Shown one piece after another: positions 47,547 through 61,451 of a stretch of 64,000 nucleotides of DNA. Source of the stretch: Azolla caroliniana (Eukaryota; Polypodiophyta); assembly GCA_043228905.1 (NCBI GenBank), contig JBHGNT010000004.1, positions 1,178,001 through 1,242,000 of the forward strand, read 5' to 3'. The position numbers and the translations under genes were made by a program. The notes below the pieces were generated by a model. It was given only the letters and a program-made list of their open reading frames with translations, was not told where the DNA came from and ran no database searches. Each line of letters begins with the position of its first letter. Position 1 is the first letter of the stretch.

Positions 47547-47790
47547 TCCACTTGGCACATTTCTATTGGCCACCTGGCCTAAGCTCCATCCACTTGGCAC
47601 ATTTCTATTGGCCACCTGGCCTAAGTTCCATCCACTTGGCACATTTCTATTGGCTACCTGGCCTAGCTCCATCCACTTGGCACATTTCTATTAGTTGTCC
47701 TAGCCTAAGGTCCATCCACTTGGCACATTTCTATTGGCTATTCTAGCCTAATCCCTACCCACGTGGCACATTTCTATTGGCTACCACCCT
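47547..47790. repeat. minisatellite, about 42-bp unit, six copies, with CCAAT boxes
   Basis: Units begin TCCACTTGGCACATTTCTAT at 47547, 47589, 47631, 47672 and 47715. The sixth, at 47758, reads CCCACGTGGCACATTTCTAT and so has a G-box core. Five of six contain CTATTGG, an inverted CCAAT box (copy 4 has CTATTAG). The array lies 0.77-1.0 kb upstream of the AXS start. Confidence 0.92.
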
Positions 47791-47823
47791 AATATTAAAT
47801 AAATAAATAGATTGGCTACGGTG

Positions 47824-47886
47824 CAGATCCGTTCGGAATCGTGTCCAGATCCGTTCGGAATCGCGTCCAGATCCGTTCGGAATTTG
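47824..47886. repeat. three-copy tandem repeat, 22-bp period
   Basis: CAGATCCGTTCGGAAT starts at 47824, 47846 and 47868. Confidence 0.93.
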
Positions 47887-50800
47887 CGGCCCATCGGAGC
47901 ATTGTTCAATAAAAGTGCATGAAATCGGAACCTTGCTATTTTCTAACCCGAATTTGTCCCCTTGCCTCCTCTGCTCGTGCCTAACTCGGCTTTCTCCTGC
48001 CAAACCTCTCAACTTACCTCCGCTTGTGATCAAAAACCTTTGTTATCTGGTATGTATTTTCTTTTTCCCTTCAACAGAATATATTGCATGCAAGAGTTTG
48101 TAGTTCACTTCTATTCAATTTGCAAACTTTGGATGTTTGAGGTTTAGGGTTTAGTTTTTCATGGCACGTAGAGAAAGGAAAGGAACATTTCTTAATTCTA
48201 ATTTTTTATTAAGCCTGCATGAACATTTCATATAACCAAGTGATTGGAATATATCGTTGCATGTAAAATATTGAGAGAAAATTGCCACAGAAACATCCGG
48301 TACACAAATAGGTCATGGCAGAATGGGATCCGGATGCCAAACATATTCCGGATTGTTAGGCAGTGTAGATTTCATAGATGGCTCGCAAGTCAAAAAAACG
48401 AGAGATTCAAGGATTTGGGGATATAAATATATGTTTATAAAAATTGTTTTTGTTGTACATATTAACATAGCATACAATTCATTGAATTCCTATATTCATT
48501 GCATCATGCATGTAATCCAATGTTCTCCAATTGCCCAATTTTTGGTACACATAAGAGTCGTTGTAATGTAATCGATTGTTTTTTGCATTGCTTGTATAGA
48601 TGGTTGGCAAGTCGTCAAAGTTCCTCGAGAGGAATTCAACTTTGTGGTGAAAGAAGTGTTGAAGCAATGTATTTTGAACCAGCCTTTTTGTAATTATTCA
48701 CACAATTATTTTTCATTTTTCAACACTATATTTCAAACTAGACTTCTAATGCATGCATCCAAACTTATTCTCTTCTAAGTAGTAGTAGGGTTTATCTAAG
48801 AAGGGGGTTCAAAAGCAAGATGTCGATTCCAAGTGGACCAAAGATAAAAATGATGAGGAGCAGTTGTTAGAAGGGGAAGATTACTTTGCCTCCATTTTCA
48901 ACATTTACGAAATGGAGATGTCAATCTAATGTTATTTCAATACAAAGTTGAAATGTGACAAAGCTCATCGATTGTTTCAAATATTGATAATAAGTAAGCA
49001 ATTCATCCACACAATGCAATCCCTGAAGCACTTTGAATCATGACGGATAATGAATTTGTACAATAGTTATCTACATCAGTGATGACAATCTATGATTAAA
49101 CAAAAGAGAAGCATACAGAGAAGATCCAATCAAAGATTGCAAACGGATATGAATCTTGCATAAGTATTGTGCATCTTACCACTTCCTCCATTCTATCAAA
49201 ACCTACATAATGTCAGAGTATGTAATTGCAATGTATGGCTCACCAGTTACAATGTGTTGAAGATAATGGGGACATCTCATGGGGGAGTCAAAAGAAGAAA
49301 CAATCATTAGTTGACCCAAGTTCCGAAAGAGCAAAATTTTCAGCTAGATGGAAAAAGGTGGATCCTAGCCAATGTGTGATGATCTAGTCTAATAATATAG
49401 ATGATGAACTCGATGACTTAGGAAGTGTTCAAATTGCCCGTGGGAAAGCCACAAGATCACCTAATATGAAAAGTGGACAAAGCTTCACGTGTATGGCTTG
49501 TTTTAAGGTAATTCCGGATATCTTATTTAATTGAAGGAAAAGTTCATTTGGGTTTTTTTTATCTACAAAACAAGTTCCAACTTGCATGTAGAAGGTTGAA
49601 TTTGTCTTTGCTATGTTTGTCACTCATAATCGACGACATTATGTTTGCAAGTACATGGAAAATGAACCTCTTCTACATGTGGTTGGATATATATTGTTGT
49701 AAATGCTAGATTGTTTATATTGTTGTATGTTTGTATTTTGGGCTACCTACATCTAAACAAACCCAAAATCCTAACTCAATGTCTTGCATCTAACCTAACC
49801 CACCTTTCTCTAACTTGGTTATCTGCATCTAACCCGACCTAATTTTCTAACTTGACCGCCTAAATCTAACCCGACTACATGCATCTAACCTAGAACACAT
49901 CAAAAGACCAAATGTTTCAAAGATCGCACATATTTAAGTGTAGAGTAGTATTTGACAATCTTGGAACATTTGCACACCCTATATTGTCGTTTGTAGGTGG
50001 TTCAACTCATAAACAAAGGGATATTTGGTTCATAATTTGAATTTGAGGAAACTTTATCAAAATGAAGCATTGGAGAGTTACCTAGATCTCTTGATGTTTT
50101 GTTTTGTTAGTGTTTTTTGCCTTCAATTAAGGTACATATGAACTCATGGTTAAAGTTTTTTATTATGAGTGCTCAAGGTCACGGTTGATACTTAAAAAGA
50201 TGTCACAAATGGATTACCAATCAAATTCAACCCATGGATGCAAATGAAGAGTCAACTCATGCTAAATATATTGGGCTTAGAAAATAATGCGACTGGATTA
50301 CAAATGATAGAGGTATGAAAAAAATCGGGTTAGGCACGACAAAGGTACGGACAAAGTTGGGTTAGAAATTCTCCTGCTTTTATTGGATAAGGCTCTTACA
50401 ATGTAAATTTTGCATGATTTGTGATGCCATCCATGCATCGTTCGTTGCCATGATTCCCTCATCCCCAATTTGATATTCGGTAGAAAATAGACACAAGCAT
50501 CGACTTGGCTTCAAAACCTTCACATTGAATGTTGTAAACAAAGGGAACCTTATGCAAAAAGGAGTAAAATTGTTAATACATACATACGTGTGTAGTGTAC
50601 ATGTTACGTAGCTTTCTTGCTTTGCTCTCCATTGTCCATTATCTCTATGTATGAATTCATTTAAGTGTCAATGTAACAAACAAGACATAAACTCAAGACA
50701 AATGTTGAATACTCGAGGATGAATTTCAACCCCATATCAAAGACAAACTAATTGCCAACAAGTGAGTCCTTTTAATCAAATCGAGCACTTTGCCCCAACC

Positions 50801-51934
50801 CAAGGTGGTCAGATCGACAAATGTTTAAATGTTCAAAGGGAGGTGAATATAATAGGTGCCCCCCCCCCCCCCCCCCCCCAACACATACTCACTTAAGAAG
50901 AAGAGGTTGAAGGAAAGGTGGTCCAATAGCCAAGAAGCAAAAACCCTAAAGCTAAAAAAAATACGATCTCCAAAAAAGACCAAACCCTAAAATAAGCTCT
51001 ACTCTTCTCTTTTAAGTTTTTACTGACAAAAGGCACCACCAACCACATTTAATGCTCACCTATATCATTTACTTAAAATATATATAAAAGGGTAGCCCTT
51101 TCAAGGCCAAACAAAGACTTGAACTTTACATGTCTTTCATAGACATTTACATTGACATGGCTATCCCTATTTCTACCCTTAGACCCACCACCTCACAACA
51201 ATGCAAGACAGGGTCAACCTCGAGGGTGTAATTACCGCAATTAAATACAACCATTAGAGACCCCGACGCACTAGTATTACTCTCGATGGCATGTAGTGAT
51301 GTAAATTGTAATATACAAGATTGACCGTCGTGATCGGTGGTCGACAATCGGGTGAATTCAGTTGGTTGTCCATATGCTCGAAAGAAATAGGGTCTTTCTC
51401 TTGGTTTTCTTAACATGGTTCATGATGAGAGTTCTGGACGGGGTAGAGTTCCTTTGGGGATGGAGTGTTGGTTTTTTGCTCGGGCTCGACGTGAATGAAT
51501 TGCTTCAAGATGACCCGAGCGGACGAGCGCTCGTTCGAAGGATGCGGGATGTAGGAATTGGCAACGGTTCGATTTAGGCTTAACTAGTTTGGTTTGGACA
51601 AGGCCAAACCGGATAAGCCTAAACCGGTTTAGGAGCAAGTTTAGTCAAGCCAAATTTAAGCCTTAACCGATTTGGTTTCGGCTCAGTTTGGCTTGAGCCA
51701 TCCCCAACCGGACTCAAACCGGTTATCGAGGCTCAAGCTTAAACCGAACCGAACCGTTTAAAACGGTTTAACGGTTTGGTTTAGGCTTGAGCCGAGTCAT
51801 TGCCGATTCGCAACGGGATGGGCCTTTTATTTATGTACACGAGCCCCGACCTGACGGCCTGTATTGGGCGGCCGGACATTTGCACCCACCTTCCTCTCTT
51901 GTTGGCCATCATGGTCATGGGCCATGGCCATGCC

Positions 51935-51981
<47 letters not shown>

Positions 51982-52192
51982 AAAGAAACAAACACGAGAG
52001 CTCAAACAAAAATTAAAGCGCGAAGCTGAAAGAAGAAGAAACACACACAAAATTCAAACAGAAGAAGACAGAAAGAAAGAAAGAAAGAAAGAAAGAACGA
52101 AAGAAAGAACTGTAAAAACAGCTGCACACAAAATCCTTCTTCTTCTTCTTCTTCATCTCAGTCTTCTGCTCCCTTCCCTTCTTTCTTCCGCC
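47887..52192. other. intergenic region between AXS and kinesin-5
   Basis: I can support no gene here. It holds a telo-box-like GGTTTAGGGTTTAG at about 48140-48153, dispersed GCATCTAACCCGAC-like motifs at 49745-49890, a run of 21 C at 50859-50879, a self-complementary AACCGGTT-rich island (separate entry), a (GA)n tract at 51937-51978 and a GAAA array near 52071-52101. The GA, GAAA and CTT tracts just before 52193 are probably the kinesin leader and promoter. Confidence 0.55.
51590..51800. repeat. island of self-complementary AAACCGGTTT / GGCTTGAGCC motifs
   Basis: About 210 bp packed with AACCGGTT, AACCGAACCG, GTTTAAAC-like and TTTGGCTTGAGCC blocks in both orientations, for example CGTTTAAAACGGTTTAACGG near 51755. 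It is able to form many alternative hairpins. Confidence 0.75.
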
Positions 52193-52270
52193 ATGGCTCG
52201 CCTCGACAGAGACAAAGAGAAAGACAAAGAGAAAAGCGTCAACGTTCAAGTCCTCCTCAGATGCAGGTGA

Positions 52271-52308
<38 letters not shown>

Positions 52309-55300
52309 TCGTCCATTCATTCTTCCTTCGTTTCTCTCTCCCTCCCTATACAGGTTTGATCCAAAATTTCTCTCTCTCCCTCTCTCCCTCTCAATTATCT
52401 TCTAATTCTTTCCTTTCTCTGCTAATCCATCTCATCAGAAGCATCTCCCTCTCCCCCCCTCTCTCTTATGTATATACATATATATATATATATATATATA
52501 GCTCTTTATTACTCCATTCTTCCTTTCTGTCAGATCTATGCGAATCCACATATTTCCTCTCTTCTGTGGTTCTCTCTCTTTCCTTATCTGATTCCTGCTA
52601 ATCCAAACTATATGCTCTTTTCTACCCCGATTCTTCATCATTATCATCTGCGCTGTCTTCTTCATATACAGGCCATTCAACGAAGAAGAGCTCCTTTCCA
52701 ATGCTCCGCAGGTCATCACGTGCCATGACTCAAAGCGTGAGGTCTCTGTCTCTCAAAACATCGCAGGGAAACAACTGGAGCGCACTTTCATGTACGATAA
52801 GGTAAGCCATTTCTCTTCTCTTTTCCTTTCTGTCTCCTTCCACGTTTCTCCATTTTCCTCTTATAAAAAGCCTATCTATATCCATTACATTTCCTCTTTT
52901 TTCTCCAAATTTCCTCCCACACTTTTCTAAAATTCTCTACTTCTATTACATGCCGTCATATTTTTCTTCAGTCTCCTTCACAAATCCCTATTTTCCCGTT
53001 TATATCTATCTATTTTTTATATAATCTGCTTCCTTTCATAAATTTGGCTACTTGCCGCTCATACATTTCTACTCTTTCATCACGTTTCCTCATCTTTCTC
53101 CATTTTCACTTTCACAGTTCTCCGTTTTCGTTCTCGCCTCTGTACCTTCCTTACATTTCTTCATGTTACTTCATTTTTTTGCCGTTACAAAATTTCTTTT
53201 TTTGCTTCTACCTCTTCGTTCCACCACCATAGCAATTTCTCCTAATTTTCTTTTCTTTTCTGTTTGTTCTCATACACCTCTCATCCTCATCCCTTTCCAT
53301 ATCTAATGTTGCTCATAAGATACGGTAAAGTTTCATTTTCCCTTCGCATTTCTCATTCTTTCTTTTACATATTTCCTAGGAGGGTGTGCCTCTTCTGCTT
53401 TTTTTCTCTTACATTTTTCTTTTTTTTCTTCACCTTCCGTAGCTATTGTTTTCTCTATCTAATCTGTTACCCATTTTCACTGCCAATATTCTCTTCCATT
53501 CTTCATTTATCTTAAACGTTCTCTTGCCAACCCTTTGTATAGCTAACGTTTCTCTTGCTTTCTGTCTGACTTTTGATCAGTATTGTTTTCTGCATCTCAT
53601 CTCATTTCTTTTGATGCAACATTTTCGTAGGTCTTTGGTCCACAGTCTCAGCAGAAAGATCTATATGATCAAGCTATCATCCCTATTGTCAATGAAGTTC
53701 TGGAGGGTTTCAATTGTACTATCTTTGCTTATGGACAGACTGGAACAGGAAAAACTTATACAATGGAAGGTTCAGGAAAGAGGTCACAGGTACTAGATTC
53801 AATTCAGTCATAAACATAGTGGATTTACCTAGAATGGTAAAATGTGTATAGATAATTCCGCTGGTTCTTGGATTATTACCGGCGGCTATAGTTTTGATCG
53901 GATGATTAGAGTTTATTGTTATTTTGGTCCTTTATTTTAATGTGTTTGATCAGAAAACGAGAGTTTACGGTCAGTTTGATCCTTTTATCTCAATGAGAGT
54001 TTGATCAGAAAATGACGGTTTACTGTTATTTTCATCCTTCTGCAATGTTGACCGCTTTTCTGACACGTTCTTTCAACTTTATTCATCAGAGAACTATGGT
54101 TGTCATTTTAAAAATTATCTTTGAATATTGATTGATCAAAATGGGGGTTTTTATCCTTTTGAACCAGTTCATTCAATATAACGGATAAAGAAAGCAGGGG
54201 TTTCTGTGTCACGCTGAGAACATTTCTTTCGATGTGATTGCTCAGATACTACATTTTGATCCTTCTCTTGTGGTGTAATTGGTTAGAATGAGGAGCTTCC
54301 ACCTGATGCTGGAGTGATACCTAGGGCTATCAAACAGATTTTTGACACCTTGGAGCTTCAAAATGCTGAATATTCCGTTAAAGTCACATTCTTAGAGCTT
54401 TATAATGAGGAAACCACTGATTTGTTGGCACCTGAGGAGCTATGCAGAGTTCCTGATGATAAGAGAAGGCCTTTAACGCTTATGGAAGATGGGAAAGGTG
54501 GAGTTATTGTTCGTGGTTTGGAAGAGGTTATTGTAACAAACTCAACAGAAATTTTCAATCTGTTAGATAGAGGTTCGGCCAAGCGGCGAACTGCTGAGAC
54601 TCTCTTAAACAAGCAATCCAGGTAGATAGTGTTTTTTTCTCTTAATTGTTCCTTTGTACGGTGGTTTCCTAAAGCTTCAAATAATTTTGTGGCATTGCTA
54701 CAAAATCCTTTTCCAAGTGCATGGTTTCAGCTTGCACTACATTGCTACCAAACATTTTTAATAAGAATAATTTCATGCATTATTATCAACTTCTTTTAAG
54801 GTGAATAGTTTCATGCTATTACTACACAGAGGTTTGTAAAATGAATATTTTCCTGTACTACCGGAAGATTTTTAAAATGATTTTTTACATTGTTGATGTA
54901 TCCAACGTTTTTCAAATTAAGCAGTTGATTTATGTTACATATCAAATCCATTTTAAAATGGCTAATAGGCTATTCAATATCACAATACTGCCCAGAAAAT
55001 TATAAAATGAATGGTTTGAGTTTACATTACATTACTCCATAAATTTCTTTGTTTTGACATTGTCATATTGTGTTTTACCAGTCGATCACACTCCATATTT
55101 TCGATAACCATTCACATCAAAGAATCGACGCCAGAAGGGGAGGATTTGATGAAATGTGGCAAGCTTAATCTTGTGGATCTTGCTGGTTCTGAGAACATCT
55201 GTCGCTCTGGTGCCAGAGAGGTTAGCATTTTGGTCCAAAGTACCGTACCATTCTTACCTGAGGCATCCTGTAATCTATCCTGATTAGTGTATAACTGTCT

Positions 55301-58300
55301 CCCCTCTTGTGCTCGTGATGGGTACGATTTTTCTGGATGTAACATTAAATGTACATATGCATGTCTTACTAGCGCAATGAGAATGTGTGTATACTATGAA
55401 GTCCTGTTATCTGCAGGCTGACATACTCTTATAAATATGGCATATTCATAAGAATGTAAGCTGTAACATACATATTTATGGACAAAGATAATGAGCTCAT
55501 TCATTTCGTGCAGTTACCCAATTTCTTTATTTTATGTAGGGTCGAGCAAGGGAAGCTGGTGAAATCAATAAGAGTCTCTTGACACTAGGCCGTGTCATAA
55601 CAAGCCTTGTTGAACATCTTGGACATGTTCCCTATAGGTAAGAATCGAGATGTAGACTTTGATTGTCGAAACAAGTAATAGATTCCAGGTGTAGATTTTG
55701 AAAGTCAAAAACAAATGTAGATTTTTTTAAAAACAAAACATTGCCAATTTATATTCCTAATGTATCTCTTGTGTTGTATTCTTTATCCTAAAAGGGACAG
55801 TAAGCTGACAAGGCTTCTGAGGGACTCTCTAGGTGGAAGAACCAAAACTTGCATCATTGCAACTGTTTCTCCATCTGTGCACTGCCTTGAAGAAACTATG
55901 AGTACACTGGACTATGCCCAACGAGCAAAGAACATCAAGAACAAACCAGAGGTGCATCATCTAATGATCCTGGTTAATGTTGTGATATACTTGCATTCTA
56001 AATCTTGATTTCTTTTGTGGTTCCTTTCTTTTTGTTTAAGGTAAACCAAAAATTAATGAAAACCACTTTAATCAAGGAGCTCTATGCTGAGATTGAAAGA
56101 CTGAAGACAGGTGAGTCTTGGTTTTCCTAAGTTCTTCCATTTCATTTTTCTCTTAAATTGGTAAGGTCTGTTTTTGAAGACTGAAACTTTTGCGGATAAC
56201 AGAACTACATGCTTCACGTGAGAAAAACGGGGTTTACATTCCGAAAGATCGCTTTTATCAAGAAGAAGCTGATAAAAAGGTTTGATGTCGTGGACTTTCT
56301 GGTCTTAGAATCATGAAGATATTGTAGGGTTGATTCTTACTATACTTTTGATTAAACAGACCATGGCCATGAAGATTGAGCAAGTGGAGGATGAGTTGGA
56401 ATCCAATCGAAAGGTGTGGCGTTTTTTTATTATGATGAGGATTCTCAACTCATCTATCTGGGTCCTTACATATACGAAACATTACTACATTGTGTGTTAA
56501 GAGTGGAATAAATTTTCTTATTGCTGATGCAGCTTTTGGAGGAAATGCAATGTCGATATGAATCCGAACTTGAGCTTTGTAATAACATCAGTGCCCACTT
56601 ACAAGAAAAGCAGGTTGAGAATGGTTAGGACCTGGTTTTCTGTGTTTGCTTTTTTCTCTATTATAGAGAGTAAGCTAGCTATTAGTTTTACAGAAAGATT
56701 TGAAAGACACAAAAGATGCTCTTATAAAAGCCAGAGAAGATATCAGGATTGCCAATGAAAAGATTGTTGAGAGAGACTTTATAATCTCAAGCCAAAGGCA
56801 ATATGGTTTGTACTATGAATGCCTTCATTGATATATCATGTTTGCAAACTAGACAATGGTTTTTATGTTTAACGAGTTGGTTTGACTTCTATTGAGCAGA
56901 AAGTGTCTTGCTTGAGAAGACAAACGATGTACGAGTGAACTTCGAGCAAACTGCCCAAGATGTCATCGGTCTTTTCACAAAGCTTGGTAAAAAGCTACAG
57001 TTCTATGTAACTATAGGCAAGTTTGTGTGAATCTACATCAGGGACTAAGTTTTCTTTTTTCCTGGTTGTGAAGATCTGAAGAAGCAAATTGATGTGCATA
57101 ACACGAAAACCCTCAAGAACTTCCAATCTGAGCTTGCCAAATGCTTAAACGCTCTCCAAAAAGATATTGTAACATCCATTTCAAAACAACAAGAAGATTT
57201 AACATCTATTGATAATCGGATCTGTGCATTCATGTCTTCCAAAAAACATGTATGTATTTTTTATGTTTTAGTAGTAATTGTTTTCCACAGAAGGACCAAG
57301 TTCTTATATTTGAGTGCCTTTTATGTAGTCTGCAGGAAGATTAAAATTGCAGATGGATGACTTGAAGTTGGTATATCTTTCACGACTTCAAGGTTTGCAA
57401 GAATTGGTTCAATCTCATGAAAGCAATGCTAATTCAATGTTCCAAAAATTTAACAACACATCTTCTGATCATGCTATTACACTTCAAGATGTAAGGTCAA
57501 AATTCAATGTATTATGTGATACTTCTGTACTATGTTTGTTTTTTTAAAGACCAAACTTATTTCCCAACCAGGTGCTACATGAAGCTGTAGTTGAGGCTGA
57601 ATTAATTGTACAAGATATACAAAATACGTTAACAAAGCAACAAAATGAAATAGCAGTCTTTGCTCAGCAACAAAAAGAGGTATTCCTTTGTCTGTATATT
57701 ATAACTTATAGAATCACGAGTTTTCTTTTTAATACAAACGAAGCCAAACTGAAGTCACAGTTTCTCAGGTCATAAACAGTTGCAATCTTTGTTGGCTGTC
57801 ATAGGTCTTTTAGAGACGTTTTTATATTTTTTTTTCAGGGTGTTGAAAAGAATATTTTGGCTACAAAAGTCCTTTGCAAATCCACATTTGATGCATTTGA
57901 TCAACTTGGCAATGAAACCGCTGATATATTCTGCTGCATCGAGGAATGTGGTTTGGTTCAGGAACACAGCTTATCCGAATTTGAGAAAACATTTGAGGTA
58001 TCTTTTTAAGTCTTAGGGTGCAAACTTGCTTCATGGTAACACAAGACATTACATGTATAGATAGCGGTCATCTTATTTGTGAGAATGTAATAATGAATTT
58101 TCATACATGATGTAAAATAGAAGATAGACAAACTAGAGGAGGGGGGGCTGGTGTGAGCAAACTCCATCAATAAAGAAGCACAATTATTTTCAGGAAAAAA
58201 AAATAGCCCTGATTTTTTTACATTAATTTCCTATAATGCTGCTAAGTTTTTGATAGTTCCCAAATACCCATTGCCAGTCTCCTTTCTCTCTCAATATGTG

Positions 58301-59935
58301 ATATGTGAACAATTATATGGTCAATTGACCCACTTTTTCCGACTTTGGGGGGTTGACCTAGAAGTGTTCGAGAAATTTAGGATTTTCAAAAGAAATTATC
58401 TAGTACTAAGAAGATTTCTCTATTCAAAGGAACAAGCTAGAGAAGAGGAGCAGCAAATGCTTGAAGCTATCACTTCTCTGTTAACAAAGTCAAAAGCTCG
58501 AAGATCTGCCAAGGTTACTGCTTGCAACTCTTTTCCCCTCATTTTTCTCAAGATACTACTTTAAATGTTCCTAATTGACTGTGTTTCATACATGCAAAGA
58601 TACGTGATACTGTATCTTGTCTAAGAGAGCAAGCTGCATCAGAAAGACACGCTATAAAAGATAGCTTAAATAAGGTGAAAAGCTTAACATCACAGGCTCG
58701 CAGTGGATGTGAATCTTTCATCAATCATTCTGAAGCCTATAGTTCTGAAGACCTTCGGAAGCTTGGAGCAAGTCATGGCCAATTGGAAATGCTTGTACAA
58801 AACTGGTATATTATGAAACTATCTAGGGAAAAACTCGCAAGTACATCTTGGTTTTCTTAATTTCAACAAATATCCCTTAGTTCATATTGTCACTCAGATT
58901 GTTCCGCAGTAGTGAATTCCTTTCATCTGTGGCTCAGATATATTTCTGCCTTTTTTAGTGTTTGTACTTCGGTTTTGTAGCTTCAAGAGTGCAAACGAGA
59001 CTGCAAATCTTTGGGGAAAAGTTCAAACTAGAGTTGATCAGTGCATTAAAGATCATACACCTGCGATTAGGTCCATAGTCAGGTTTGCTAGCCATTTTCA
59101 GAGTATTCATAAGAGATCTTTTACCTATTTTTTGTCTGTTGGATGTGCTTGGCCAGTTCTCTTAGTTCTTAATATTTGCCATATTTTGGCTTGTTTTATT
59201 TTGATTACAGGCAATCAAAGGACATCAATGCCAGTTTAAGATCAGAATTCAAGACCGAAATATCAGCAACTCAAGTAGAAATTGAGGCAGGCAATAACCA
59301 TTTATATGAACAAATGCATGGTATGTTCTAAAGACTAGAACATTTGTGTAGTTCCTTTACATTAAATACGCCTACTAACAAAATGCCACAAACATTCTTG
59401 CAGAGTGTGTAACCCTTGACGAGGAAATAGGGAACACATTACAATGCTGCATCTCGAGCCAACTAAGAGAACTTGCCACACTCCAGAGTTGTCATAGTAC
59501 TCTAGTTGAAGAGATGCAAAGTTTCTCAGATCATTCCTTTTCAGACATCAAGGTAATCTGTTCTCTATCCTCTAAATTTTTGTCACTAACTAATATTTTA
59601 TTTGGCTCTATCGTTATGAAGTCTAGTACATTTTATTCATCTTTGCATGAACTCAGTACCCTTATGGAATGGATATATTTCAGGAAGATCAGCCTACTAG
59701 CATGACGCCTATGAGGCGGAATATTCATGTGCCGAGCAAGGACTCCATAGATGAATTGCGAGCTCCCAAGACAGAGATTATCCTTACAAAATATAGGGAG
59801 AAGAAGTATAATGAAAGGTTAAGCGTTGTTGCTAAAGAAGATAAAGCTGTAGATTGTGAAAATCCTACAAATAAGCCTTCTTCACAGGTGTACCATATCC
59901 TCCCTACTCGGATACCTCTTGCCAGGTTAAACTAA
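52193..59935 (+). CDS. kinesin-5 (BimC/Eg5 type) motor protein
   Basis: Twenty-three exons: 52193-52266, 52672-52801, 53631-53789, 54287-54621, 55082-55220, 55540-55637, 55795-55951, 56041-56110, 56203-56279, 56360-56413, 56533-56613, 56694-56805, 56900-56986, 57074-57249, 57329-57490, 57572-57679, 57839-57997, 58430-58513, 58600-58805, 58981-59082, 59211-59320, 59404-59552 and 59684-59935. They give 1,026 residues, normal for the family. The N-terminal motor (about 16-364) has [15 protein letters not shown]-loop GQTGTGKT at 103-110, switch I NKQSSRSHS near 229-237 and switch II DLAGSE at 265-270. The neck reads [17 protein letters not shown], and a long coiled-coil stalk follows. The tail [20 protein letters not shown] is BimC-box-like with a Thr-Pro site. 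Kinesin-5 tetramers slide antiparallel spindle and phragmoplast microtubules. Exon 15 has two possible acceptors, but only 57329 keeps the frame. Confidence 0.96.
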
Positions 59936-61451
59936 TTTCATGTGAAGAGGGTTAGTTATTTATTTGTCATATATGACATAAATTCTGTCTTGTATTGTAA
60001 TGATTCCAATAATGCATTAAGAGCAAATATCATCCTGCTTTTGATAATTGGATGCCGCTATGCCCTTTCTAACAAAGTATCGATTTTGATTGAGTATGGT
60101 GCTATTTCTCAGTAGATTGTACTAAGAAGGAATAGCAAACGTATCGATGTATGTGAATATGAGATTATTGTAGTCGGACATGGTGTAAATTGCAATGGTT
60201 TCTTTTCTTTTTTCTTTTTGTTTGAAATGGCAATGATGAAGGAATTTGGTAGTGTAGAAGTGAGTTTTTGCCTTCCAATATGTGTATAAAGATATGCATA
60301 TGATGCGTTGAACTTGAAGCGAGTGTTGACATGTGATTGTCAGACATTATCATAGTTATTGATGCATACATGTATTTGAGAAAATGAGTCTGAGAATAAT
60401 AACCAGAATATGCGCTAAATTTATAAACAGGGGGCACTACAATATATATAGCTTGTGGATCTTCAAATTGCAGTTGACAGTATAAATTCAGATAGTAAGG
60501 AGTTTATGATATCTATATATTGATATATGTTCATAGAGGGTTAGTGCAAATAACCGAGTCCAAGAATGTGTTTTGTTTCATCAGTCTATCCATGTAATGT
60601 GCTCCTCCCTTTACATAAAGCCCTACAGATCATTATGAGTTTCTGATGTTAGAGTAATGTGGTAAGAAAGAGAGTGCTATCATTGTAGTGTTTTCACATG
60701 CAAGTAATATTATTGTGTTTCCACAAAAGCCCTAGTAATGTCAAACTTTCAAAGCCATTACCAGCTTTTGTATAACAGGTTGGGTTGGAAATATGACACG
60801 TGCTTTCATGTGAATCACCAACTACTGACTCATTTTTGAAAGAGTGATTTGCCATTTGTAATGATCAATTAAGATGCAGCAAAGCACATTTGGCTCTATG
60901 AATGTGTATTTGTAGGAAAACCTTTGTTCCCAGATAAAGAAACTGTAAATTACCTAGGACAAGCCTATAATACATTTAAAGGGGGTTTTTACTAACTGTA
61001 CGTTGGTTGAATAGCTATGAGCCAAAGGATCCCAAGGCAAATATAATTGCACATCGTGACAGATTGTCCCCCTCCCTATGATTTGTACGGATCAATGACC
61101 AATCAAGAGTTTCTAGCATGTGCACATGCATGTCAAGCTAGTGTATATAGACCTATGTGATAATACAAATGATCATGTAACGTGCAAATGTATCGAACTA
61201 TTGACATGTCATAAAATAAGCTAAACTATTCTATATCAGAAGTGTACAAATTAATTGGGACACTTCCAAGAATTAGACCTCAATATAACCAATCCAGTCA
61301 GAAGTTACAAATTCAAATCAATATACATCTTCCCCGCATGCATCACATACAAATTTAAATAGTAAATTGTCTTCCACTATGCATTTAGAGGGTATATGGA
61401 GACTCCATTGATGGATAATGCATAGTCACGAACAAAGACACAAAATTCTCA
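59936..61451. other. convergent 3' region between kinesin-5 and TOC1
   Basis: AT-rich 3' flanks of two genes that face each other. I see no additional gene or RNA. Confidence 0.6.

Noticed and set aside
48140-48153. Interstitial telomere array
   Set aside because: Only two TTTAGGG-type units. A telo-box or chance match is more likely than a telomere remnant.
48300-49650. Suspected hAT-type transposase relic
   Set aside because: Some phrases looked transposase-like, but no frame longer than about 65 codons, no conserved motif and no terminal repeats were found.
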